Shown here: positions 27,377-36,411 of the stretch, piece after piece
Layout: each line of letters begins with the position of its first letter
How positions within the stretch are numbered: position 1 is the stretch's first letter
From: Bacteroidia bacterium
GTDB lineage: Bacteria > Bacteroidota > Bacteroidia > B-17B0 > Aurantibacillaceae
DNA length: 64,000 nt
Direction of reading: 5' to 3'
Assembly (NCBI GenBank): GCA_016787705.1
Contig: JAEUTP010000002.1
Span: forward strand, 62,001-126,000
Made by a program: the position numbers and the translations under genes
The notes under the pieces: generated by a model
Seen by the model: only the letters and a program-made list of their open reading frames with translations
Told to the model about the DNA's origin: nothing
Database searches by the model: none

Positions 27377-28253
27377 TTTTTTTATTCTTGCAGTTTTTAT
27401 AACCGCATGCGGCGAAGCGAAGAAACCCGAAGAGCAAGCGCCCATGCACATTATTGATACAGCTAAGATTGATGATGGACAGTTAGCAGTTAATAGCATT
27501 GCAAATCCTTCTACAAGTGACCCTAATTCACTTATAGGTTTTTATGTTGGAGATTTTGAAGCTGTAGTATTAGATGAAAAAAAAGCGCCATCGTATTTTA
27601 ATAGAATCAATATTTCGATCGACTCTATAGTAAATGAAATACTGTTTGGTCATTCGGTTGTTGCTGGAAATAAACGCCCATTTAAAGGCAATTTTTTGCA
27701 AAAAGATGGCACATACACAAGTGAAGCAAAAGAACCTGGAAATGAAAAATATGATGGCGTTTTTACTTTTACAATAAACCCAACTACAAAAAATATTAGT
27801 GGTAACTGGGCAGCAAATGATAAAAAACTGGCAGTTACAAAAAGAAGTTATTCGCTCAGTAAAAAAATATTTCAATATGATCCGCAACAAAATTTAAATT
27901 TGGATGGAACGCATATCGTTTATGACCCTAAAAATGATAGCGAACTTGAAGGTGAGGCAATTACTGATGAAGCAGGGAAATTTAACGCTTCTGCTGTGGA
28001 ACTTGAAGGAAAAGATATTGAGAACATGTATAAACGCGATCTTGAAGTAATGCGCAATGCTATCTACGCACGTCATGGCTATTCATTTAAAAACAGGATC
28101 ATGCGTTATTTTTTTGATTCTGAAATATCCTGGTATATACCGGTATCAACTGATGTTTCTAAAGAGTTAACTGAGCTTGAGAAAAAAAATATTGCATTAA
28201 TAAAATCTTATGAAGATTATGCAACAGCTTATTACGATAGTTTTGGAAGATAA
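27354..28253 (+). CDS. YARHG-domain lipoprotein
   Basis: 299 residues. Lipobox FITACG (cysteine at about residue 19). Residues 60-190 form a beta-rich region of unknown type. Residues about 225-290 form a YARHG domain (MRNAIYARHGYSFKNRIMRYFF), a putative extracellular peptidoglycan- or ligand-binding module. Overlaps DUF2306 by 23 bp and is followed after two bases by the pentapeptide gene, forming a three-gene operon. Confidence 0.8.
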   Translation: MKIKQVINFFILAVFITACGEAKKPEEQAPMHIIDTAKIDDGQLAVNSIANPSTSDPNSLIGFYVGDFEAVVLDEKKAPSYFNRINISIDSIVNEILFGHSVVAGNKRPFKGNFLQKDGTYTSEAKEPGNEKYDGVFTFTINPTTKNISGNWAANDKKLAVTKRSYSLSKKIFQYDPQQNLNLDGTHIVYDPKNDSELEGEAITDEAGKFNASAVELEGKDIENMYKRDLEVMRNAIYARHGYSFKNRIMRYFFDSEISWYIPVSTDVSKELTELEKKNIALIKSYEDYATAYYDSFGR

Positions 28254-28255
28254 TT

Positions 28256-28819
28256 ATGGCAAAATTAAAACAGAAAGAACAATTAAAGAATATCGATTTC
28301 TCATCTCAAAAAGAAGAAAAAGAGCGTTTTGATAATTGCGAGTTTAGCACCTGTATATTTTCAAAGCTCAGTGATATTAGTTTTTTAGATTGTGATTTCA
28401 GAAACTGTGACCTCAGCAATTTAAAAACAATGAACAGCCGTTTGCAGAATGTTGCGTTTTACGATTGTAAATTATTAGGTCTTAATTTTTCAGGCGCCAT
28501 TGATTTTGCACTGGAACTACATTTTGAGAATTGCATTTTAGATTATGCATCTTTTGACCGAAAAAAAATAAATAAAAGCACCTTTAAAAATTGTAGAATT
28601 CATAACGCAAACTTTACACAAGCCGATCTCTCTAAATGCACCTTTACCGATTGCGACCTTTTTGAATCGCTGTTTGATAAAACGAATTTAAGCACTGTAG
28701 ACTTTACAAGCTGTAAGAATTTTTTGATCGATCCTGAGTTGAATACTATTAAAAAAGCTAAATTTCTCCGACAAGACCTCGAAAATCTCTTATATAGATA
28801 CGATATTATTGTAGAATAA
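28256..28819 (+). CDS. pentapeptide-repeat protein
   Basis: 187 residues, cytoplasmic. Pentapeptide (A/C-D/N-L/F-x-x) repeats run from about 25 to 165 (FDNCEFSTCIF, DISFLDCDFRNCDLSNL, STFKNCRIHNANFTQADLSKC), forming a right-handed quadrilateral helix. Family members include qnr-type DNA mimics, but nothing here points to that role. Separated by two bases from the YARHG gene. Confidence 0.8.
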   Translation: MAKLKQKEQLKNIDFSSQKEEKERFDNCEFSTCIFSKLSDISFLDCDFRNCDLSNLKTMNSRLQNVAFYDCKLLGLNFSGAIDFALELHFENCILDYASFDRKKINKSTFKNCRIHNANFTQADLSKCTFTDCDLFESLFDKTNLSTVDFTSCKNFLIDPELNTIKKAKFLRQDLENLLYRYDIIVE

Positions 28820-28842
28820 ATCCCTTATTATCAGTATTTTTG
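28809..28842 (+). promoter_or_regulatory. promoter of the PAS histidine kinase
   Basis: TTG (28809-28811), 23-base spacer, TATTTTTG (28835-28842, exact -7 consensus), 16 bases before ATG 28859. Confidence 0.55.
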
Positions 28843-28858
28843 GTTTACTCTATTATTA

Positions 28859-30250
28859 ATGCGGCGCACTAAAATATCAAAATCTCAGGATACTTTTTTG
28901 AGTGAGTTTGACATGAACCAGTTATTTGAAAGATCTTTCATTGGCATGTCGGTGGTTTCGCTGGATGGCAAGTGGCTTAAAGTTAACCCGCATTTATGCA
29001 ATATGTTTGGCTACAGCAAAGAAGAATTGCTTCAAAAAAGATTTAATGATATTACGCACCCCGAAGACAAGGATATTGGAACACTACAAGCTAACTTACT
29101 TGTTCGCGGCGAAATTGAAAATTTTGAGATAGAAAAAAGATATATACACAAAGACGGAAGGATTATTTATTGTCTTTTAAATTCGGCTCTTATTAAAGAC
29201 GAACAAGGTGTACCAAAATATTTTATCTCGCAAACAAAAGATATTTCAGAATTAAAAAGATCAATTGAGGCTTTACGGTTGAGTGAAGAAAAATTTCGCT
29301 CCATTTTTGAAAAAGCCCCTATTGGTATTGCTCATTTTAACTCTGAAGGAAATATCACTGCTTTTAACAAAGTACTGATGGATATTTTGGGTGCTTCAAA
29401 AGAAAAAATAAGCAACGTTAAAACAAAAACTGATGTTAAGGATGAAAAACAATTAGCTGCTTTAAAAGAAGCGCTCGAAGGAAAGATCGGTACACATGAA
29501 GGAGAATACAAATCTATATTAAGCGGAAAAACAACCTATTTAAAAACAATTTACGCACCTTTATTTGGCGCTGATGGAAAGGTAATTGGCGGCACTTCTA
29601 TTTCAGAAGATATAACCAGTCGCAGATTATATGAAGAAAGAATAAAGGCATCTTTAAAAGAAAAAGAACTATTGTTGAAAGAAGTATATCACCGTGCAAA
29701 AAACAATCTGCAAACTACTATTAGCCTTATTAATATTCAGATTAACGAATCTAAAAATAAAGAATTAATAAGCGCGCTACAAGAAACAAAAAACAGGTTA
29801 TATGCCATGTCTAAAGTGCATGAAGTACTTTGTAAATCAGATAACCTGGATTATATATTGCTAAAAGCGTATGTTACAGATCTTGTAAGTAACTTTGAGT
29901 ATACTGATCTTTCATATAAGGTTGATATAGAAAAATCACTTGCGCTTAATATTGACCAAACAAATGCAGTTGGCCTGATATTAAATGAGCTAATCACAAA
30001 TTCATTAAAACATAATCTTGAAAAGAAAATAAATATATCTATTGCCATTAAAAATTCTGCAACAAATACAATTCGTTTTTCGTATGCAGATGACGGACAG
30101 GGAGCTTCTAAAGATATTTTTTCTTTATCTGATACAGCCTTAGGCATGAACCTTGTACAGGTTTTAGTAGAAGACCAGTTAGACGGCACTATTACCTTTA
30201 ATAGCGCAAAAGGCTTTAATATGCTGATTGAATTTAAAGCAAATTTATAA
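28859..30250 (+). CDS. PAS-PAS-HisKA_2 sensor histidine kinase
   Basis: 463 residues, no membrane helix, so cytoplasmic. PAS 1 (about 20-135, FERSFIGMSVVSLDG..FGYSKEELLQK), PAS 2 (about 145-265, FEKAPIGIAHFNSEG), HisKA_2 dimerisation box with phosphoacceptor H278 in EVYHRAKNNLQT, and an HATPase_c domain (N box LILNELITNSLKH, G1 box DDGQG, G2 GMNLVQVLVEDQL). The HisKA_2/HWE type usually signals to a stand-alone receiver; none is adjacent. Confidence 0.9.
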   Translation: MRRTKISKSQDTFLSEFDMNQLFERSFIGMSVVSLDGKWLKVNPHLCNMFGYSKEELLQKRFNDITHPEDKDIGTLQANLLVRGEIENFEIEKRYIHKDGRIIYCLLNSALIKDEQGVPKYFISQTKDISELKRSIEALRLSEEKFRSIFEKAPIGIAHFNSEGNITAFNKVLMDILGASKEKISNVKTKTDVKDEKQLAALKEALEGKIGTHEGEYKSILSGKTTYLKTIYAPLFGADGKVIGGTSISEDITSRRLYEERIKASLKEKELLLKEVYHRAKNNLQTTISLINIQINESKNKELISALQETKNRLYAMSKVHEVLCKSDNLDYILLKAYVTDLVSNFEYTDLSYKVDIEKSLALNIDQTNAVGLILNELITNSLKHNLEKKINISIAIKNSATNTIRFSYADDGQGASKDIFSLSDTALGMNLVQVLVEDQLDGTITFNSAKGFNMLIEFKANL

Positions 30251-30260
30251 TTTAATACAT

Positions 30261-30794
30261 TTAAGGCGGCATTGGGCCTGTATATTGAATACATGGAATA
30301 TCATTGGAAACAAAACAAGGGTGATGAAATTTAAAATGCAGTTCGGTAACATCTTTATCCTTTACCTCTAAAGTATAATATGGTTTAAGCCACCAGTTTT
30401 TTAAGCAGGTTACATCTGCCTGAAAACTTCCACTTTTATTGTAATCCTTTGCATTAATTTCTTTTACCTGCGCCTCTTGGATAATAGAGTAAATACCCGG
30501 CGGAAGCAGGAAAGAAAAATTACCTTTTTCGTCGGCTTTAAAGCTCAAAATTATTTTGCTTTTTAAAGTATTTGTATTTCCTTTTCTAATATAAAATGTT
30601 TTACCGGCATAAGGTTTTGCTTTTGAATACTCTGCAAGAATTTCTTCAGAAGGTGCTGCTCCACCACAATATGTTGAAGTTTGAGTTACTTTGCCACTTA
30701 TATTAAAAACAGGTATTTTGTTTTTATTAGTTTGAGAAAAACAAACACCATTTATTAAGCAAAAAAACACTAGAGCTATTTTTAATTTAAACAT
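30261..30794 (-). CDS. secreted CarboxypepD_reg-like protein
   Basis: 177 residues: signal peptide (1-20, ending VCFSQ), FNISGKVTQTSTYCGGAAPSEE, GKTFYIRKGNTN, FKADEKGNFSFLLPPGIYSII: a carboxypeptidase-regulatory beta-sandwich. The C-terminal part holds LHFKFHHPCFVSNDIPCI, with paired cysteines. Convergent with the kinase gene (10-base gap). Function unknown. Confidence 0.6.
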   Translation of the reverse strand: MFKLKIALVFFCLINGVCFSQTNKNKIPVFNISGKVTQTSTYCGGAAPSEEILAEYSKAKPYAGKTFYIRKGNTNTLKSKIILSFKADEKGNFSFLLPPGIYSIIQEAQVKEINAKDYNKSGSFQADVTCLKNWWLKPYYTLEVKDKDVTELHFKFHHPCFVSNDIPCIQYTGPMPP

Positions 30795-30918
30795 TGATTT
30801 TTGTATTAAGATGTAATAAATATACTAATTCCGTACTTCTTTATGATATTCTAAGAATACTACAAATTATAGCATTAAATTGCTACAAAGCATACTACCT
30901 TTACTTTAAGCTAAAAAC

Positions 30919-31986
30919 ATGGAAACGCCAATAACCAGTTACTTTAAAGGCCGCGGAGCTCAGGTAAACCCAAACAATAAATTTAATAAACTGCAATATG
31001 CGCAAGAACACGTGGAAGGCCTTGATGAAGATTTTCTTCAAAAAGAAAAAACAGAGATCATTTATACTTATCCCAAAACGATCATTAACAAGGTTGAGAG
31101 CGAAGACGTTGGCGGTGAATACTCATTAAACCCCTACCAGGGCTGTGAACATGGCTGTATCTATTGTTATGCACGCCCTACTCATGAATATTGGGGATTT
31201 AGTGCCGGATTAGATTTTGAGCGTAAGATCATCGTTAAAAAAAATGTTGTTGAAGTTTTAGAAAAAACATTTAGCAATAAAAAATGGAAACCTGCCCCAA
31301 TTATGCTTTCAGGTAATACAGATTGTTACCAGCCTTTAGAAAGACAACTGGAATTAACGCGCAAAATTTTGCAGGTGTGTTTAAAATACAAACACCCGGT
31401 TGGCATAATCACAAAAAATGCTTTGGTATTAAGAGATCTTGATATTCTAACAGAACTGGCGAAACATAACTTGGCACACGTAATGGTTTCTATTACAGGT
31501 GTCGCCGAAAAAGTTCGTCAGCTGTTAGAGCCAAGAACTGCATCTTATAAAAGCAGAATAAACACTATTGAAACTTTAGCAAAAAACAATATTCCCTGTG
31601 GTGTAATGGTTGCTCCTATTATTCCGGGAATAAATAATCATGAAATTTCTGATGTTTTAGAGCTTTGCGGTCATGCAGGAGCTTCAAGTGCAGGCATGAC
31701 CATTGTAAGATTGAATGGTGCCAATGAACAGATCTTTAAGGACTGGTTGATTAAAAATTTTCCCGACCGTGCCGATAAAGTTTGGAACCAGATCTGCGAA
31801 TGCCATGGTGGCAAGGTAAGTGATAGCAGACGAGGCGTACGTATGCGCGGCCAGGGAAAAATTTCAGAATCTATTGTGCAATTATTTAAACTTTCTAAAC
31901 AACGTTTTATAAAACCATCAGGTTTTGAATTTAATTGCGCAGACTTTAATTATAAAGCCAATGATGTGCAATTGAGTTTGTTTTAG
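30919..31986 (+). CDS. PA0069-family radical SAM protein
   Basis: 355 residues. The iron-sulfur motif CEHGCIYC (C76, C80, C83; CX3CX2C) lies inside NPYQGCEHGCIYCYARPTHEYWG, typical of the PA0069/spore-photoproduct-lyase-like branch. It is followed by MLSGNTDCYQPLERQ, VGIITKNALVLRD and GVMVAPIIPGIN. SPL itself repairs thymine dimers; the PA0069 branch has no proven substrate. A TACCTTTA box (30896-30903) precedes the ATG by 15 bases. Monocistronic. Confidence 0.88.
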   Translation: METPITSYFKGRGAQVNPNNKFNKLQYAQEHVEGLDEDFLQKEKTEIIYTYPKTIINKVESEDVGGEYSLNPYQGCEHGCIYCYARPTHEYWGFSAGLDFERKIIVKKNVVEVLEKTFSNKKWKPAPIMLSGNTDCYQPLERQLELTRKILQVCLKYKHPVGIITKNALVLRDLDILTELAKHNLAHVMVSITGVAEKVRQLLEPRTASYKSRINTIETLAKNNIPCGVMVAPIIPGINNHEISDVLELCGHAGASSAGMTIVRLNGANEQIFKDWLIKNFPDRADKVWNQICECHGGKVSDSRRGVRMRGQGKISESIVQLFKLSKQRFIKPSGFEFNCADFNYKANDVQLSLF

Positions 31987-31996
31987 AAACTTGTGT

Positions 31997-32177
31997 GAGT
32001 GATTGTAACGGAAAGCCCGCGGCGGAGCAAGGACTTGAGGTGAAAGCCCGGACCCTAGGCAACGCCAAAATAAAAAAATTATCGTTTCTATTGGGTGTGC
32101 CCCTTCGGGCCGAGGGTTACAATCCAATATTTTTGTATTTTCAGAAAAAAAAGATTTTCCGCTACAATCGTTCACTC
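31997..32177. mobile_element. MITE-like element, family GATTGTAGCGGAAA (copy 1)
   Basis: Terminal arms GAGTGATTGTAACGGAAA (31997-32014) and the complement of GAGTGA(acga)TTGTAGCGGAAA (32156-32177) are inverted, differing by a 4-base insert and one base. Inside are AAAGCCCGG..GGCAACGCC (32043-32069) and a third core copy around GGTTACAATCC (32115-32125). The same GATTGTAGCG-AAAGCCCGG-GGCAACGCC string recurs at 61908-61943. No transposase or coding potential. Confidence 0.6.
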
Positions 32178-32659
32178 CAATCATATATATTAGTTACCGG
32201 TTTTAAAAACTAGGTCTCTTTTTAGTGTGAAAATTATGGTATACTGCTAATAATTGTATCGTTCGTGCTAAAAAAATCAAAGGCCAAAGTAAACGCTAAA
32301 TAATACTGAATCTATGTTAAAACTGACTTTTAAAAACGGCTTGTTGATGCTTTTACTAGCCAAAATTTAAATTATGTTGCTCAAAAAAGAAATTTTAGAG
32401 CAAAAAGCAATACCATTTTTTATCATTTTTTCTGCTTGTCAGGACAAATAAACTAAAACCCGAAATATACAAATAATTACATTTTCTTACATCAATAACC
32501 AGATATTTAGCCGGCTATTGCTCGATTTCGCCCGTACCATTATAGCAATGGGAAATAAGCTAAACTTACATTTATTTGAATTTTCTTACACGCGTAATTT
32601 TCAAGTTACAACACGGTTGAAAGCCCTCTGTCAATGAAGTTACTTTGAAGAAAAAAAAC
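32178..32659. other. gene-free AT-rich gap
   Basis: No gene, RNA or repeat recognised. Near its end TTG (32617-32619), 20 bases, then TTACTTTG (32640-32647) may be the promoter of the following gene; it would leave a leader of only a few bases. Confidence 0.4.
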
Positions 32660-35080
32660 ATGAAAACAATTATTGTATTTATCGTAATTTTGCTCAGCTC
32701 AAATCTTTATTCGCAGGTAGCCTCTATACCTACACTGGGCTTAGTTGGTTCATTTCCTTTTAACGGAACATGTTTAAATTCAATTACAAATACCACTTGT
32801 GCTGTAAATGGAGCAACATTAACAAAAGACAGGTTTGGTGTAAACAATAAAGCATATCATCTATATGGTAAAAACCAAAACATTACTATACCTGCTTGCA
32901 ATTATAATACAACAAATAACAATTTTACTGTTTCTTTTTGGCTTAAAACGTATAGTGAATTAACAATGTATGTTTTCAATATTAATGATTCAAATCAGTA
33001 TGTTTCAAATTTTAATTTTGATATGAACGATGGCACTTCGGCAATGTGGACTTTTTGGAATAGCGGCGGCACAAATGCGCTTTTGAGTGGCGCTTACACC
33101 GAATATTCTGATGGATATTGGCACAACATTACATTTACCCAAAAAGATTCACTATTCAAGCTATTTATAGACGGAAATTTAAAATCAAGTGTTATAAATA
33201 ATTCAAGTATTAACATAAATAAAAAGATAATCTTAAGCGACTCGCTATATCCTTTTTATGGCGATATTGATGATATACTAATATACGATAGAGCAATAAC
33301 CGATAATGAAGCAAGAAATATTTTCGACGCAAATATATCAGCTCCTAAAGTATTATTCAGAAAAACAACAGATGCATATCAAGTTGGAACGTCGGCAAAA
33401 TTTTTCTGGCAAAAACCAATTACAGTTGACTCATTAATTGTTGAATATTGCATAAATAACAGTAACAACTGGCAGCTTATTTCAGACTCGGTAAATGCAA
33501 ATGATAATTTTATTAATTGGATAATACCCAATAATCCCGGAAGCACATTTACCTTAAAAATAACAAACAAACAAAACCCCCAGCAATTTGCGATAAGCAA
33601 TCCTTTCTTAATTAGCAATTATCAATGGCAACATGTAAACAGCTATAACTCATTTGGTGCAAGGGATGGCGCTGGAGCTTATGTTTTTAAAGATTCTTTA
33701 TTCTTACTAGGGGGATGGACAGATGTTGATGATGTAAACTATCCTGAAAAAACAAATAGTGAAGTTTGGGTTTCGGCAGATGGTGCCAACTGGACGTTAA
33801 AAACAGTAGCTCAGTGGGAACGCAGACACACGTTTGGCAATTTAGTATTTAATAATAAAATGTGGGTCGTAGGTGGTGATCAGCTACAGGGTCATTTTCA
33901 GAAAGATGTTTGGAATTCAAACGACGGAATTAACTGGACTCAGGTGGCAAACAATGTACCATGGGGTGAGCGCATGACACATATTACGTGTGTTTTTAAT
34001 AACAAAATGTGGGTGATGGGCGGACAAAAAATAGTGGGATGGGGAAATACAATAGACACAGTGTATAACGACGTATGGAGTAGCTCTGATGGTATTAATT
34101 GGACACAGGTTACACAAGCAGCCCCTTGGCAACCAAGAGGGCAAATAGGCGGAAGCTGTGTGTTTAATAATAAAATGTGGATCATTGGAGGTGGAACCTA
34201 TAATGGTAATAGAATTTATTATAACGATGTTTGGAATACAAGTGATGGAATTAATTGGACGCAAGTGAGTGCTAATACACCTTGGGATAAACGGGAATAT
34301 CATGAAGTAATAGTTTACAACAATGCTATGTGGGTGCTTGGCGGTTATGATGCAACAGATAATAAACGCGATGTATGGTATAGCACAGATGGTGTTAACT
34401 GGACAGAATTGGTTAACACACCATGGCCCGTAAGACATGCTTCATCTGTGTTTAATTATAAACAATCGTTATGGATAGTGGCTGGAAATTTATGGAATGA
34501 TTCATGGAAACTTAATACGTTGACTTGCCCTGTAATAAGCAATCAACCTCAAAACCAAAGCGCTGTTAGCGGCAGTACAGCAAGCTTTATAACTACTGTT
34601 AATAATATTAATGATCAGTATCAATGGCAAAAATTCTCCAATGGTATCTGGACTAATTTAAGTCCGGGGCCAAAATACAATGGGGTTAACTCGTGTACAT
34701 TCTCAGTTAATAATCTTAATATGACAGATAACAACAATCTTTTCAGATCTATCGTTACCTCGGGAGCATGCACAGATACAAGCAATTCAGTTATTCTATC
34801 GGTTTTAATACCAACGGGCCTGGCAGATATTGATTCCGGCTATACAGTAAACATGTTTCCTAACCCTGTTAAAGATAAATTAAATATTCACTTAAACGAA
34901 CTTAATGCTAACAGTTCAATTACAGTTACAATAATAGACATACAAGGAAAAATTTTAAAGAAGGAATATTTAAATGGCAATTTGCATTCAACTGACGTAA
35001 CCGACCTCACAAATGGCATTTATTTTCTAGAGATATTGGGAGAAAAAGGCAAAAGTGTTAGAAAATTCATAAAGTTATAA
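32660..35080 (+). CDS. T9SS-secreted LamG / kelch protein
   Basis: 806 residues from ATG 32660, which opens the signal peptide KTIIVFIVILLSSNLYSQ; the frame extends five codons upstream to a TTG in the promoter. Domains: LamG/concanavalin-like (about 25-220, LVGSFPFNGTC..WHNITFTQKDSLFKLFIDG..DDILIYDRAITDNEA); beta-sandwich (225-320); kelch-like blades (about 325-615, repeated MWVVGG/MWVMGG..DVW.S.DGINWTQV); Ig-like (about 625-715); Por sorting domain (about 730-806, MFPNPVKDKLNIH..GIYFLEI). A large surface adhesin-like or glycan-binding protein. No catalytic motif found. Confidence 0.82.
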   Translation: MKTIIVFIVILLSSNLYSQVASIPTLGLVGSFPFNGTCLNSITNTTCAVNGATLTKDRFGVNNKAYHLYGKNQNITIPACNYNTTNNNFTVSFWLKTYSELTMYVFNINDSNQYVSNFNFDMNDGTSAMWTFWNSGGTNALLSGAYTEYSDGYWHNITFTQKDSLFKLFIDGNLKSSVINNSSININKKIILSDSLYPFYGDIDDILIYDRAITDNEARNIFDANISAPKVLFRKTTDAYQVGTSAKFFWQKPITVDSLIVEYCINNSNNWQLISDSVNANDNFINWIIPNNPGSTFTLKITNKQNPQQFAISNPFLISNYQWQHVNSYNSFGARDGAGAYVFKDSLFLLGGWTDVDDVNYPEKTNSEVWVSADGANWTLKTVAQWERRHTFGNLVFNNKMWVVGGDQLQGHFQKDVWNSNDGINWTQVANNVPWGERMTHITCVFNNKMWVMGGQKIVGWGNTIDTVYNDVWSSSDGINWTQVTQAAPWQPRGQIGGSCVFNNKMWIIGGGTYNGNRIYYNDVWNTSDGINWTQVSANTPWDKREYHEVIVYNNAMWVLGGYDATDNKRDVWYSTDGVNWTELVNTPWPVRHASSVFNYKQSLWIVAGNLWNDSWKLNTLTCPVISNQPQNQSAVSGSTASFITTVNNINDQYQWQKFSNGIWTNLSPGPKYNGVNSCTFSVNNLNMTDNNNLFRSIVTSGACTDTSNSVILSVLIPTGLADIDSGYTVNMFPNPVKDKLNIHLNELNANSSITVTIIDIQGKILKKEYLNGNLHSTDVTDLTNGIYFLEILGEKGKSVRKFIKL

Positions 35081-35214
35081 ATTTATTATCCACACCAAAT
35101 TTTGAATTGACAAAAAAAGATATAATCTGCTAACATAAAAATCTTTAAGTAAATTAACATTAGTTTTCCTGATTTTTTTACAACTTTATACTGCTTAAAT
35201 ACGTTTATTATAAA

Positions 35215-36309
35215 GTGTTAGGATACAGGTTTCAAAATTATAAGGCAGATCAACAATCAAAGTTTGATGAACTTTTCAAGATCTTCAAACAACTGATAAC
35301 ACATACCAGTGGTGATGTGGATGAAGCTATTGACTGGCTTAAACAATTAGATAAAGAATACGATCTTACCAATAAAGATTATACCATTGATGATTTTATT
35401 GATGAACTGAAAAAACGCGGTTACCTACGCGATAAAAATGATGGCGAAGGTGGCATGGCCATCACCCCAAAAACAGAACAGGCTATTCGAGATAATGCAT
35501 TGGAATACATTTTTGGCAAATTAAAAAAAGGTGCGCCCGGAAATCATAAAACAAAATTTACCGGTAAACAAGGCGAAGAAACAAGTTCTGATCTTCGCGC
35601 TTATGAGTTTGGCGATTCACCACAAAGTATTGCCATGATAGATTCTATTAAACAAGCGCAGATCAATAATGGCACTGATGAGTTTATAATAACTGAAAAT
35701 GATCTTTTAGTTGGCGAACAGGAATTTAAAACACAAACCGCAACTGTATTGATGATAGACATTAGCCACAGTATGATATTGTACGGTGAAGATCGCATTA
35801 CACCGGCAAAAATGGTGGCAATGGCTTTGGCAGAAATGGTAAAACGCAAATACCCAAAAGACAGTTTGGATATTATTGTTTTTGGAAACGATGCCTGGCC
35901 AATACAATTAAAAGATCTTCCGTATTTACAGGTTGGTCCTTATCACACAAACACCGTTGCGGGATTAGAATTAGCATCTTCTATTCTCCGTAAAAAGAAA
36001 GCCACCAATAAACAAATTTTTATGATCACCGATGGCAAGCCTTCCTGTTTAAAAGAAAACGGTGAATATTACATGAACAGCTTTGGATTAGACAGGAAGA
36101 TCGTTAATAAATGTTTAACGCTTGCCGCAGCCTGTAAACGCAGCAAAATTGACATCACCACGTTTATGGTGGCAAACGATAGTTATTTACAAAGCTTTAT
36201 TGATGAGTTTACAGAAGCCAACCAGGGCAAAGCTTATTTCACCGGATTAAAAGGTTTGGGTGAAATGATATTTAGAGATTATACGAATAAGAAAAGGAAG
36301 AAGCTTTAA
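35215..36309 (+). CDS. VWA-domain protein (partner of MoxR/ChlI-like ATPase)
   Basis: 364 residues, GTG start. Residues 1-150 are helical; the VWA domain (about 175-350) has an intact metal site: DISHS (D182), TNT near 248 and TDGKP at about 270. A basic tail KKRKKL ends it. With the AAA+ gene 100 bp downstream it forms a VWA-MoxR-type pair like those used for metal insertion, enzyme assembly or stress chaperoning. Substrate unknown. Confidence 0.8.
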   Translation: MLGYRFQNYKADQQSKFDELFKIFKQLITHTSGDVDEAIDWLKQLDKEYDLTNKDYTIDDFIDELKKRGYLRDKNDGEGGMAITPKTEQAIRDNALEYIFGKLKKGAPGNHKTKFTGKQGEETSSDLRAYEFGDSPQSIAMIDSIKQAQINNGTDEFIITENDLLVGEQEFKTQTATVLMIDISHSMILYGEDRITPAKMVAMALAEMVKRKYPKDSLDIIVFGNDAWPIQLKDLPYLQVGPYHTNTVAGLELASSILRKKKATNKQIFMITDGKPSCLKENGEYYMNSFGLDRKIVNKCLTLAAACKRSKIDITTFMVANDSYLQSFIDEFTEANQGKAYFTGLKGLGEMIFRDYTNKKRKKL

Positions 36310-36411
36310 ATTGACAAAAGATATACGACATAGTATCAAATACTATATACATTAAGCAGTTTGCAGTAGGCAGTTAGAAAAAGAAACATTAAACTTGAAA
36401 CAAGGAATAGC

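Noticed and set aside
32178..32640. possible small RNA or tRNA in the 460-base gap
   Set aside because: No cloverleaf, no strong hairpin with T-run, and no open frame of note.
33917..34438. 173-residue open frame on the minus strand
   Set aside because: Antisense to the kelch repeats of the LamG/kelch gene; the repeat periodicity keeps the opposite strand open. Composition is unlike neighbours and there is no start signal.
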